Source of the DNA: Entophlyctis helioformis
Lineage: Eukaryota > Chytridiomycota > Chytridiomycetes > Chytridiales > Chytriomycetaceae
Reading direction: 5' to 3'
DNA length: 64,000 nucleotides
Assembly: GCA_025526915.1 (NCBI GenBank)
Contig: JAHLKH010000008.1
Span: 62,001 to 126,000, forward strand
In this document: piece by piece, positions 12,960 through 24,024 of the stretch
Position numbering within the stretch: position 1 is the first letter of the stretch
Layout: the number at the start of each line of letters is the position of its first letter
Translations under genes and position numbers: made by a program
Notes under the pieces: model-generated
The model's database searches: none
Told to the model about the DNA's origin: nothing
The model's input: only the letters and a program-made list of their open reading frames with translations

Positions 12960-13242
12960 CGCTTGCAGAGACCGGCGGCTGCCGTGATGCTTTCTTCGCA
13001 CTCGAGATCTTTGGCTTGGCATGTTTGTTTATGAGGAGGAGATCGTCATTTTGGGTTTGGCGTTTGTGCGTGCTACAATTGTTGCTGGTGAGTCAATCAC
13101 GGACGTTGGTGGACGCTGAGCCTTGTCTTCACATAAGGTGCCGACTTTGGAGTGTCAAATGCGATGGCTGGGATCGTCTCCATTTTTGAGATGGTCGCCG
13201 AGACAAACGTTAACAACAGCAACTTGAATCTCAATGTAATCT
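12960..13242 (-). pseudogene. Decayed third copy of the long C-terminal repeat of module gene 1
   Basis: Just past the stop of the 13243-15423 gene, read leftwards, sequence related to that gene's own C-terminal repeat persists. METIPAIAFDTPKSAP (about 13190-13140) parallels LETIPAVAFATPKSRS upstream. HAKPKISSAKKASRQPPVS (about 13020-12965) parallels LKPKISKVKKAKPSVPTS. Stops and frame changes lie between the two blocks. This is most simply a third roughly 80-residue repeat lost from the protein by a stop or frameshift. Confidence 0.65.
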
Positions 13243-15423
13243 TTATCCTTTCGAATTCACAGCAAATACAAAGGTAAAGTCTGAAGTGGGGACCGATGGC
13301 TTAGCTTTCTTGACCTTGGAGATCTTTGGCTTGAGAGTCGGGCGGGCTGCGACTGCTACCATCGAATCGATCACGGGCGGCGGTGGTCGCAGAGCCTCAT
13401 CTTCGTAGATGACGCGCTGCTCTTCGTTGGAACGCGACTTTGGAGTGGCAAATGCGACGGCTGGGATCGTCTCCAAGATAGGGACGGCCGCCAAGGCAAC
13501 TGCAAAGTTGAAGCCGGAGACGGGGACCGTTGTCTGCGCTTGCCATTGCGCTTTCTTGGTCGTCGATGCTCGTGGCTTGGCAATCTTGCGTTTCTCGGTG
13601 ATTGGTTCTGGCGAATTAACGGCGGACGGTGGTGGATAGTTCGGAATGTCTTCACAGTTGATGGCATCCGACCTTGGAGCAGCAAATGCGATGGCTGGGA
13701 TCATCTCCAAGATGGGGACGGCCGCCGAGGCAAGTGCAACCCCAAAGTTGGCGGTCGGGATATCCTCAGGCAGTGGGATGGACGCGGCGAGATACAGAAG
13801 CTCGTCGTCGCTTGTCGGGATATCCTCAGGCAGTGGAATGGACGCGGCGAGAAGAAGTAGCTCGGTGTCAGCAGCAATGGTGTCGTTGGGAAACCTGCAT
13901 GCTCTCGCGACAGCGGCCATTTCGGCGCTCTTGACCCGTTCTACGACACTCTGAGAGTGGGTGATCAGGCCTTGAGCTGCGGAAACAGCTGCGTCTTGAG
14001 GAGCAGGTGCAAGGTCAGTGGATGTGGCTGATGATTCAGCGGTGGAAGTCAAGTGGCCATGGACAACAGGCGGCGAAACGAGGATGGCAGTGGTGTCGGG
14101 AACAGCAGCATTGGGCTTGTCATCAGAAGGCAGACTCGACACAACACTAGGGATATCGTTGGTGGGCGGAATGGACGCAGCGAGGAGGACGAGATCGATC
14201 TCAGCCGTCAAAACGTCCTCGGGGAGCGGAGTGGACGCGGCGAGCAACAGAAGCTCGGCATTGTCTGTCTTGGTGTCCTCGGGGAGTGGAATGGACGCAG
14301 CGAGCAGCAAGAGATCGGTGTCATCTGCCATGACATCATCGGGGAGCGGAATGGACGCAGCGAGGAGGACGAGATCGATCTCGTCTGTCTTGGGATCCTC
14401 GGGGAGTGGAATGGACGCGGCGAGCAACAGAAGCTTGGTGTCGGGGGTCGGGGTATGATTGACAGTCTTGACGGTGTTGGACCATGTCACGACGATGCTT
14501 ATAGGCCCGTCTATCCATTGGATAGGGATGGCAATGACAGCAGGAGCGGGATGGTCGGCCGGTCGATCACTGCTTGCATCCATTCGGCAGGCTTCAAGCT
14601 CAAGCCGCTTGGCCTTGCGTGCCAGGCCGACGAGAACCACAAGCTGGATGATGACGATGGTCAAAAGCAGCAGCGTGGCGACGCCGTGCATGGACAAGCT
14701 TGAGGAGGACTCGTTGATTGCGTCGCGTGCGATGACAAGAGTGTCCAGCAGCCTCGACTTGATACGGAACGCCATGCGAGCCATGCCGGTTTGCCAGCAC
14801 CGCTGATCGAGATAAGCGAGGCATGGGCGGATGGTGTCAATGGTGGCAGAGGATGGTGGTGGTAGGCGGCAGGAAGCAGCAACAGCAGCATGCAGAAACA
14901 AGCTCACCATGGCATGCACCACTCCGGGATGCTCCGAGGACTGGCTGAACTGTGCGAGACCCGTGCGAGAGAAGGCGATGGCGTTGCGGACGACGACGGG
15001 ATCCGTGCTGGTGAGGACGAGATCCGTGCTGCCGACGACGAGATCAGAGCGGAAGATGACCAGATCGGTGGGAGCGGAGCTTGGGACGACGAGAGCGTGG
15101 AATTGCTCAGCGGGCGGAGGCAGCACCTGGCTGTCGTTGCGCACGTGCTGCACCGGTCCGAGTGGGTCCAGGACGACGGGGCCGAAGCTGCTTGTGTCGC
15201 CGTGGCAGCCGATAGGCTCGTCGAAGGACGGCTGGCTGGCGTTGGCGACAACAGCGGGAGCGGGGCGGGCGAGGCCGAGAGCGAGGCGGACGATGACAGG
15301 AGCGCTGAAGTTGAAGCCTTGGTAGGCGCTGATGGTTGGTTGGAACCGCCAGACTGGCGGGAGCGAGACCGGAAATAGTGCCATGAGCACTAGGGCGAAG
15401 ACGGCCACGAGCCCTGGAAGCAT
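13243..15423 (-). CDS. Module gene 1, copy A: single-pass membrane protein with repeat-rich tail
   Basis: I recognise no family. The 726-codon frame has no intron. Residues 1-22 form a signal peptide (LVAVFALVLMALFPVSLPP). An ectodomain of about 220 residues has four N-glycosylation sequons (N38, N61, N96, N237) and four cysteines. A membrane helix lies at about 248-267 (LLLLTIVIIQLVVLVGL), followed by a basic stop-transfer stretch (ARKAKRLELE). The tail carries seven 20-residue units of the form LLLLAASIPLPED, five together and two later. It then has two repeats of about 80 residues (VPILEMIPAIAF, VPILETIPAVAF) ending in Lys-rich KISKVKKAK. ATG 15423 was chosen because a TATA box sits 58 bases upstream and the signal peptide starts there, although the frame stays open to 15999. 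The inverted partner is at 30474-31986. Confidence 0.7.
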   Translation of the reverse strand: MLPGLVAVFALVLMALFPVSLPPVWRFQPTISAYQGFNFSAPVIVRLALGLARPAPAVVANASQPSFDEPIGCHGDTSSFGPVVLDPLGPVQHVRNDSQVLPPPAEQFHALVVPSSAPTDLVIFRSDLVVGSTDLVLTSTDPVVVRNAIAFSRTGLAQFSQSSEHPGVVHAMVSLFLHAAVAASCRLPPPSSATIDTIRPCLAYLDQRCWQTGMARMAFRIKSRLLDTLVIARDAINESSSSLSMHGVATLLLLTIVIIQLVVLVGLARKAKRLELEACRMDASSDRPADHPAPAVIAIPIQWIDGPISIVVTWSNTVKTVNHTPTPDTKLLLLAASIPLPEDPKTDEIDLVLLAASIPLPDDVMADDTDLLLLAASIPLPEDTKTDNAELLLLAASTPLPEDVLTAEIDLVLLAASIPPTNDIPSVVSSLPSDDKPNAAVPDTTAILVSPPVVHGHLTSTAESSATSTDLAPAPQDAAVSAAQGLITHSQSVVERVKSAEMAAVARACRFPNDTIAADTELLLLAASIPLPEDIPTSDDELLYLAASIPLPEDIPTANFGVALASAAVPILEMIPAIAFAAPRSDAINCEDIPNYPPPSAVNSPEPITEKRKIAKPRASTTKKAQWQAQTTVPVSGFNFAVALAAVPILETIPAVAFATPKSRSNEEQRVIYEDEALRPPPPVIDSMVAVAARPTLKPKISKVKKAKPSVPTSDFTFVFAVNSKG
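13771..13860 (-). repeat. Two 60-base tandem units in module gene 1 copy A
   Basis: Two adjacent units exactly 60 bases apart each encode the LAASIPLPED core. They are separated from the five-unit block at 14160-14450 by about 300 bases of unique tail. Confidence 0.85.
14160..14450 (-). repeat. Five 60-base tandem units (VNTR-like) in module gene 1 copy A
   Basis: On the plus strand the core ggaatggacgc recurs every 60 bases, near 14167, 14229, 14289, 14349 and 14409. Each unit encodes LLLLAASIPLPED plus a variable linker. The inverted partner near 31460-31520 keeps only one unit, so copy number has changed in frame since duplication. Confidence 0.9.
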
Positions 15424-15480
15424 GCTGTGGTGATAGTGACTTTCGAACGGGCGGAGGCAAGCACGGGGTGCGTCTCCCGG

Positions 15481-15487
15481 CTTTATA
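15481..15487 (-). promoter_or_regulatory. TATA box of module gene 1, copy A
   Basis: The minus strand reads TATAAAG 58 bases upstream of ATG 15423. The same element stands at the same distance in the inverted copy (30410-30416), supporting both the promoter and the chosen start. Confidence 0.75.
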
Positions 15488-15732
15488 GTCTGTGTGCGCC
15501 TTGCCGCCGCCTTGCCAGATTCGGCGGGGGATCTGCTCTGACCCTGTAAATCTGAGGCGGAGGTTGGACGCCAGGACAGCGCTCGGCGAATTCTGGCTTT
15601 GTTGCAATGCCGTCCAATCACACAAACTCCGACCGTGTGTTGGACGCGTTTGCCCCCGTCGGTGGCGCCACGGTGGGTGGCTGAATGTTGCGTACTGTGC
15701 TGCGTGCTGCGGGCGATGTGCTGGCATGACAC

Positions 15733-17162
15733 ATGATGGCCAGCACGATTGCCAGCACGATTCATGCAAGCCTTGTCGGAAGCACGGCTCCCTCTTCCGA
15801 CAACCGAGGCGGCCCTGCCACGACCGCCGAGATCGCCACGCTCACGACTGCCAAGAGCACGATGGCCGGACAGTCCGAGACGGCCATGGAGACGAGGGGC
15901 TGCGGACTCCCACCAGACCCGAGCAACACTGTCCAGCTCCTGTGCAACACGTCGCTGTCGCAGGTCGGCATGCCCAACTGCCCGCGCTGCCTCGCTCAAG
16001 ATACAAACCGTCGGGCAGTGCCCACAGCCTGCAAGCCGTGGATGTGCACATCTGCATCACAGAAGCCATTCAGTTGATCTGTGATGGACACGGCCGAGCA
16101 GCGCAACAATGGCATGCACAATGGCATCATGGAGCGCATGAGAATGAACCTCTTGAATGCTCGCACTGTCTGTCTTTGTCGGGTTTCTGCCATCTGATGC
16201 TCACAATCCACTTCTCCCAAAGAACCAGCATCGCCAGCCTTGGGGCTATCAGCAACCATTGGGACGATCCAGCTTGCTTTCAGTTCAAGCCACGAGCTGT
16301 GCATTGCGGGTCTCCTCCTTCCTGGCCTCTGCTTGGAAAGAGGACGCCTTCCAACACTGGCAGAGACTCACGAGGCAATGAATGTGGCTCATGTCATAGC
16401 CAAGGACGCAGTCATCGCCAACGCAGAGAGCGATGCCACGACTCTCGATCTGGATGATGGTCAGACCAAGCAGTTGATCGAGGCTGTGATCAATGCTCTG
16501 CCTTCTGCGAGTCCACGCAAAGTGATCTGGCTGGGCAGCATCCGGGCCGGCGGGATGAGTGTTTCTCAATTGACTCTCGACTGCCGCACGAACCGCCCAG
16601 GGTCTCGTCCTTGCAGTCTATGCCGTGCTTGGATGCTTTGGTGCACGCATTGATCCTGGCCGCTGCCATGCTCTGCACTCTTGACCAGATCGGCTCACAG
16701 AGCCTGTCTCTTGTGTCAGGCTCAACAATCGACTTGCCAAGGCTGCGGACGTCCACGAGGCCATTGCATTCAAGACAGCAAAGCATGCCGATCCAAACGC
16801 CACAGCAGGCGAGAGAGCCTTTTGGGATCTGCGCTGCCGTGCGTACTGCTCGCCATTCCTGAATGCACGGGTACGGTTTCTCTGTTTCTGGATGCCCATT
16901 GGCATGGCCGCCATGCTGCTTGATCGCCTGCTGATCACACTGGATGGCATGGCATGGCATGGCATTCCACAGAAGGTCAAGGCCAAGCGGTTTGCCATGC
17001 GCAGCAACAGCATGTCAATTCGCGGAAACGCTCTTGAGGGCATCATGAAGCTGGCAGGATCGACCACTGGAGAGCGCGCATCTGCTGCGTCTCAAGGCCG
17101 CTGTGACAAGCCAACAGAGAAGGGCATTCCCGTTGTGTGGGCATTTGGCATCGACTTTACAG
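15733..17162 (+). CDS. Module gene 2, copy A: unknown protein, exon model uncertain
   Basis: This gene is divergent from gene 1 across 309 bases. No family is recognised and the exon structure is not solved. Candidate first exons are MMASTIASTIHASLV from 15733 (containing QVGMPNCPRCLAQDTN) and MDTAEQRNNGMHNG from 16085. The next conserved block is ALGLSATIGTIQLAFSSSH through LDLDDGQTKQLIEAVINALP and KVIWLGSIRAGG (about 16230-16555). Its frame has the most synonymous differences between copies. Two small introns, one plausibly starting GTGTTT near 16558, would lead to LAKAADVHEAIAFKTAKH, FLCFWMPIGMAAMLLDRLL and KVKAKRFAMRSNSMS, ending near IPVVWAFGIDFTG. The copy-specific indels (12 and 18 bases) preserve frame. 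In copy A the reading frame runs on past the duplication edge without an obvious stop, so its C-terminus may be chimeric. Confidence 0.45.
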
Positions 17163-18333
17163 GCAGTGGTGGTGGTTTCTGGCCAAGCATATGTACTTAT
17201 GCGTTTGTTCTACAGGGGTTGACCGGTGCACCACTTTGTTTTCCTAGGCAGTCCAGATCGGCCATCTGCAAATCCAAACATTCGGTTCACACGCGAACCA
17301 ATCTCCACGGCCGACGAGCATGTTCCCACGACGACAGCAGCAGCAACAAGGACAAAGACGTCTGGCCTGGCTGTCGCAACTTGACCCATCAACTCACAAG
17401 TCGGCCTTCCCGGAGACTTTGCAATCCAGAAACACCAGCAGCCGCTTCGCCAGAGCAACAGACGTCAAAGGTAAGCACCGACCAGCCAAACGGCACGCAC
17501 CTTCCCGCACACGGCAGTTGTCAATCTGGTCGTGCCACCAGTCATCCAGCATGCACCAGCAGCCCCTCCTATGCTCCTCAGCCGTACGATCGTCTTCTTG
17601 CATCCATCCATCCCTCCATCCATCCACCCATCCATCCACCCATGCACGCACAGCAATCGCTCGACATGCCTTGCTCGCTGGCTTGCTTGTTTGGGCAACT
17701 CGGCTGGCATTGCCGGTTGCTGTCTCCGAGCCCGCTCACCATCATCTTCTCCCATGCATGGCATTCCCCCCTGCCCGCCACAACTGGACTGCATTGCGTT
17801 GCCAGCCCCTGGCGGCCGTGGCACGGCTGCCGCTGCACTCGTTCCCCTTGCCTTGCACTGCACTGCATGGCGCAGGCCCAGCCTTGCGTGGTGATGCGGC
17901 GATGTGGTGATGTGGTGATGCATAGCGCCTTGTCTGCCAAGCCCTGTTTGCCTCCACGGCACCGTCGGATGGCTGGGCTCGGACAGGTTGCTATCACATC
18001 GGGCACTGCCACGACGCGCGTTGGGCACGAGGCCATGAAACCTCTCCACGAGTTTTTCAACAGCTGCGCACCCACGGCGAAAGCACAGCACCTCCACCGG
18101 CCTGCCCGATCCACCCCCCAGCCCCGCTTCCTTTCTCTGGCGGAATGGCATTCCCTTTCTGAACTAACCCGCTTATTCATCCATCCTTTTCAACAACCAG
18201 TCTTCCGACCACACTCCTCATCAAGCCGTCCTGCTGCATCGCACGCCGTCACAGCTCCACACAGCCTCAGGATTTCACAGAGTAGTAGCACCAGGCACCA
18301 CCGTCCCCTGACCAACCCCCGTCATCTCCAGCC
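17163..18333. other. Intergenic region upstream of the kinase; low complexity
   Basis: Past the edge of arm A there is no convincing gene. A plus-strand frame stays open from 16892 to 18337, but its translation is compositionally biased (His/Pro/Ser rich) and includes a microsatellite. The last few hundred bases are probably the promoter and 5' leader of the kinase starting at 18334. Confidence 0.5.
17601..17646 (+). repeat. CATC tetranucleotide microsatellite
   Basis: Imperfect tandem CATC/CACC units lie in the intergenic region before the kinase gene. Confidence 0.9.
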
Positions 18334-20584
<2,251 letters not shown>

Positions 20585-21003
20585 ATGTTGCCCGTGCAAC
20601 CGTGGCACCGTGGCACCGTGGCACCGTGGCAACAGCGGCGACGGCGCGCACGCAGTGGGATTGGAGAGCAAGAGCAGAGATGGCAAGAGCGGCGTGATTT
20701 ACTTACAGGCGAATGGACAACAAGATGGAGGGGGGACACTTTGTTGATTGGGCACGACCAAAACAGACTGGCGAGACGATGACGGAGAATGAATCTTTGG
20801 CGTGAACCACTATCGATCGGCTGCGAAGCAAGTCACTTTAAGCTGCAGGCACCGAATGGAAGCCCATGAGCAGAGCACTTTGAATGTCAAGGGTGACTTG
20901 CAGTAAAACGAATGCAAGTGCCACTGAATGAAGATAATACGAGGCAATAGATATACATTGAGATGCGGGTACAGAATAAGATAAGAGAAGGCGCAGCGAA
21001 AAT
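20585..21003. other. Convergent intergenic region between kinase and spermidine synthase
   Basis: These are the 3' ends of two convergent genes. It contains four tandem copies of the 8-base unit accgtggc (about 20599-20633). No open frame of interest and no RNA gene was seen. Confidence 0.6.
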
Positions 21004-22537
21004 CTAGATGCCGAGCCCGTTGCGCGCAAACTGGGGGAGGACAAAGGCCGCTGCGTGCACCTCAGAGTTGTAGTACTTGAGCTTTGCACGCTCAAACTCC
21101 TTGGGGAAGCGGCGGGCAGGCGTTTTGAGGTCACGGCCAGCCTCGTTGCAGCAAAGAATGTATCCAATCTGGCCGCTGGGGTATGTGGGAATGGCGCCCC
21201 AGGCGTACTCGACGACGGGATAGATCTTGCGTGAGCTGTCAAGAACGCCCTTGATGAGAGGGAGGTGGAGCCATTGGCATTCGCCTGAACGGGCCACGTG
21301 GTAATGTGCACAGGAGAGAGGCAAGCAGAAAGTCAGTCCCAATATTCGAGATGGCACAAGATGATGATGATCATGCTGCGCATCAGATCGAGCGACGGGT
21401 GCTGAGCGTGTTGTGTGCTCAGAAGGTTTTATGATTCTATGTTATGCTTTCTTCAGCATCGGCCGTGAGGCTTAAGCGTGGTGCATGCATTGTACGGTCA
21501 TCAGGGCAGACAACACGGCGCACCCCGTCGCATCTGTGCAGGTAGCAACGAAAAGACGGCGAGTGGAGCTTACCCTGTGTGCAAATGATGCCGCCGGGAG
21601 TGAGCGACTGTCTCATCAGGTCGTAAAAGGTCTCGCCAAAGAGAGCCTCGGCAGGACCCACGGGATCCGACGAGTCGGTGATGATCACATCGTACGAGCC
21701 TGGGTGGTTCTTGAGGTACTCGAAGCCGTCGCCGACATGGACATTGACCTTGGGGTGCTGGAAGCCGGCAGCCATGGCGGGCAAGAACTGCTTCGAGACC
21801 TTGATGACAGCCTCGTCAATCTCGACAAGAGTGACCTGCTCGACGCAGTCGTGCTTCACAACCTCGCGGAGCACGCCGCCATCGCCGCCACCAATCACAA
21901 GGACCTTGATATCGAAGGCGATGCAGAGGAGGCAGACGATCGGGTCAGCACGTGATGGGGGAGATTGGCGGCAAGTGAGACGGGTAGGTGGATATGCGAG
22001 CGTGTGTTCAGAGCTCTGGGTAAAGAGAACGCTTGTAGTATCACCACAGACAAGTCTGACTGGGGCGGCAAAGCAGTCATCACAACACACGGCTCTATCG
22101 CACTGCAAGATGACGGCACAAAGAAGAAAAAAGAAAGCGGGGAACCATACCTTGCGAGGATTGGGATGGGCATTCAGCGGGAGGTGGGCAATCATCTCCT
22201 GGTAGGCAAACTCGTCGCGCTCGGTGGCCTGGATGACGCCGTCGAGGACAAGCACGTTGCCGTGGTTGGTCGACTCGAACACAAGGACGTCCTGGTAGAG
22301 CGACTTTTCATGGTGCAGGATCTCCTTGACCTGGAGCGACATGGCTGCAAAGGGGGGACGCAGGCAGAACCGAGGCAGGCGCAAGCATGTCAGCGACTGC
22401 AAAGAACAGCGTTGCGCTGAGCCGTAGCGCACGGCACGCAGCACTACGGCAGTTGGCTCTTACCCTGTCCTGGCCACAACGTCGTGGTCTCGCGGAACCA
22501 GCCGTCGTTGATGTTGGGGTGGGTGAGCGAAGCCATG
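21004..22537 (-). CDS. SPE3: Spermidine synthase
   Basis: This enzyme transfers aminopropyl from decarboxylated S-adenosylmethionine to putrescine, making spermidine, in the cytosol. Start [16 protein letters not shown] splices (donor GTAAGA, acceptor TTGCAG) to [20 protein letters not shown]. Signature blocks follow: [74 protein letters not shown] and GGIICTQG. The last exon reads [18 protein letters not shown] and ends ARNGLGI with TAG at 21004-21006. The glycine-rich AdoMet loop and the Asp pairs are intact. An intron of about 250 bases splits NPRKV from IKVLVIGGG. The start lies 131 bases from the divergent alpha/beta hydrolase gene. Confidence 0.96.
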
Positions 22538-22595
22538 TGAGACGAACCTGGCGAATGCACACAAGAAAATCTCGGTTTAAAAATGCATTGCAAGT

Positions 22596-22601
22596 CACGT
22601 G
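22596..22601. promoter_or_regulatory. CACGTG E-box in the SPE3/hydrolase divergent promoter
   Basis: The context is gTCACGTGAtc, an extended palindrome like that bound by Cbf1/USF-type bHLH factors. It sits 58 bases from the SPE3 start and 67 from the hydrolase start. Binding is inferred. Confidence 0.5.
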
Positions 22602-22668
22602 ATCACTGCGCAGCAGTTGTGGCTTTACTGAAGTTGCTCGCGAAATAGCCCTGAGCATCTCACCTGCG

Positions 22669-23940
22669 ATGCAACGGGCCGTGTCCAACAGCCTCCACCT
22701 TAAGGAGAGGGACGTGACTGTCCCGTCAACAGACGGCGTCACCCTCAAAGCACGCTTCTTTGTGGGCGACAGCAAGCGCCGCTCAACGTAACACCATGAC
22801 AGCATGCAGTCGAGTCGACTCTCGCTTCTCTCACTGACGAACAGCGACAGGTGTTTTGTCCTGGCGCATCCATACGGGCCGGTATGCCAGCGCGTTGACC
22901 GTCTGCTTCTGCGCCCACCTGTTGACACGCTTGTGCTGGCAACGTCAGCTTGGAGGCAACTACGACAACAACGTCGTCGAGGCTTTGTTTGCCAACTTTG
23001 CGTCCATGGGGTACTCAACCATCCGGTTCAACTTCAGAGGCGTCGGCGGATCGACTGGCCGCACGACATTCCGAGGCATTGGCGAGATCGAGGATGTGGT
23101 CGCCGTCTGCAAGTACCTGATGAGTCGCGACATTATGGACAAGCCGTCGCGGATTGTGTTGTGTGGCTATTCCTATGGGTCCGTCGCAGCTGGAGCGGCT
23201 GCGTGTGACGTGCCTGAAGTCGCGGCCGTCATCAGCATCTCGTATCCGGCAGGTGTCCTGTGGGCACTGACTCTGGGCAATCAGCGCAAACATCTCGACA
23301 GTCTGCAGTCGACGCCACCAGACGTTCTCAAGCTGTTCATCTCCGGCACTCGCGACAACTTTACCTCAGAGTCCAGCTTCAGCCAATTTGTCGCCACAAT
23401 GCCAGGTGATAATGGCACGGCTGGGTCGTTGTGCTCGTGCAATGCCATGCACAACTGACAAGATCGGCACCGATAGAGCCAAAAGCTGTCGTTGTGGTGC
23501 CAGATGCTGACCATTTTTGGGCCGGGGCCGAGTCGACCCTGACGGGCCACATTAACCAATGGGTCGCCAAGTCGCTGAGACCTCATCTGAACGAAAAGGG
23601 ATCTGTCAACAGCCTGTCGATTGGTGGCAGCAGTTCGCGCACTCAGCGGTCGGCTGGATCTACATCGAGTCTGCCCGCGACTGCAACCGTGGACTACAGT
23701 CATGGCTTCACAAAGACGACATCGCCATTGAGCGAGACTCCAATAGCTCCAAGTGCAGACTCTGGATCGCGTCCATTGCGACCAGGATCGCCAACACGAC
23801 CGCTGCCACAGCCCCCATCCATAAGCACACTGGCGTCGCGTTCTGTTGACAACCTTTCCGAAACTCGGACCAGCCCTGTCAAGGGTCCTCGAGAAATGTC
23901 TCCTGCGCGCGGATCGCTGGACAACCTTGGCAAGACATGA
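22669..23940 (+). CDS. Alpha/beta hydrolase with Ser/Pro-rich C-terminal tail
   Basis: This is a predicted serine hydrolase of unknown substrate. The start MQRAVSNSLHLKERDVTVPS leads over a short intron (GTAACA...CGACAG) to CFVLAHPYGP, then GGNYDNNVVEALFANFASMG and RFNFRGVGGSTG. The nucleophile elbow is GYSYGS, the acid is probably in LFISGTRDNF, and the histidine in VPDADHFWAG, which completes the triad. About 120 Ser/Thr/Pro-rich, probably disordered residues follow, ending SLDNLGKT. The core resembles small COG2945-type dienelactone-hydrolase-like proteins; the long tail is not typical of them. Short introns occur before GGNYDNN and between the acid and histidine regions. No signal peptide or membrane segment. 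Confidence 0.75.
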
Positions 23941-24024
23941 CGAGACATACGCATGGCTTTTGACGCGACGAGCAGTCTGCCGTTGGCAAAGTTTATTGCC
24001 CCTTTCACGACCGTGCTGCCCAGT

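Larger units (their letters stand above)
13886..17162 (+). repeat. Inverted duplication, arm A
   Basis: This segment is nearly identical, in reverse complement, to 28766-31711. It covers most of module gene 1, the shared promoter region and all of module gene 2. Arm A is longer because it holds extra 60-base units and two small insertions: 12 bases in tandem near 15745, and 18 bases near 16408. Similarity stops abruptly inside the tail of gene 1 (after VVARACRFP) and at the end of gene 2 (after GIDFTG). I see no terminal repeats or target-site duplication at the edges. Confidence 0.9.

Noticed and set aside
15424..15999. Upstream extension of the module gene 1 frame (to 918 codons)
   Set aside because: It would pass through the TATA box, the divergent promoter and the partner gene's start. 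The signal peptide begins at 15423.
20599..20633. Tandem accgtggc units as a regulatory element
   Set aside because: They lie between two convergent stop codons and look like simple slippage repeats.
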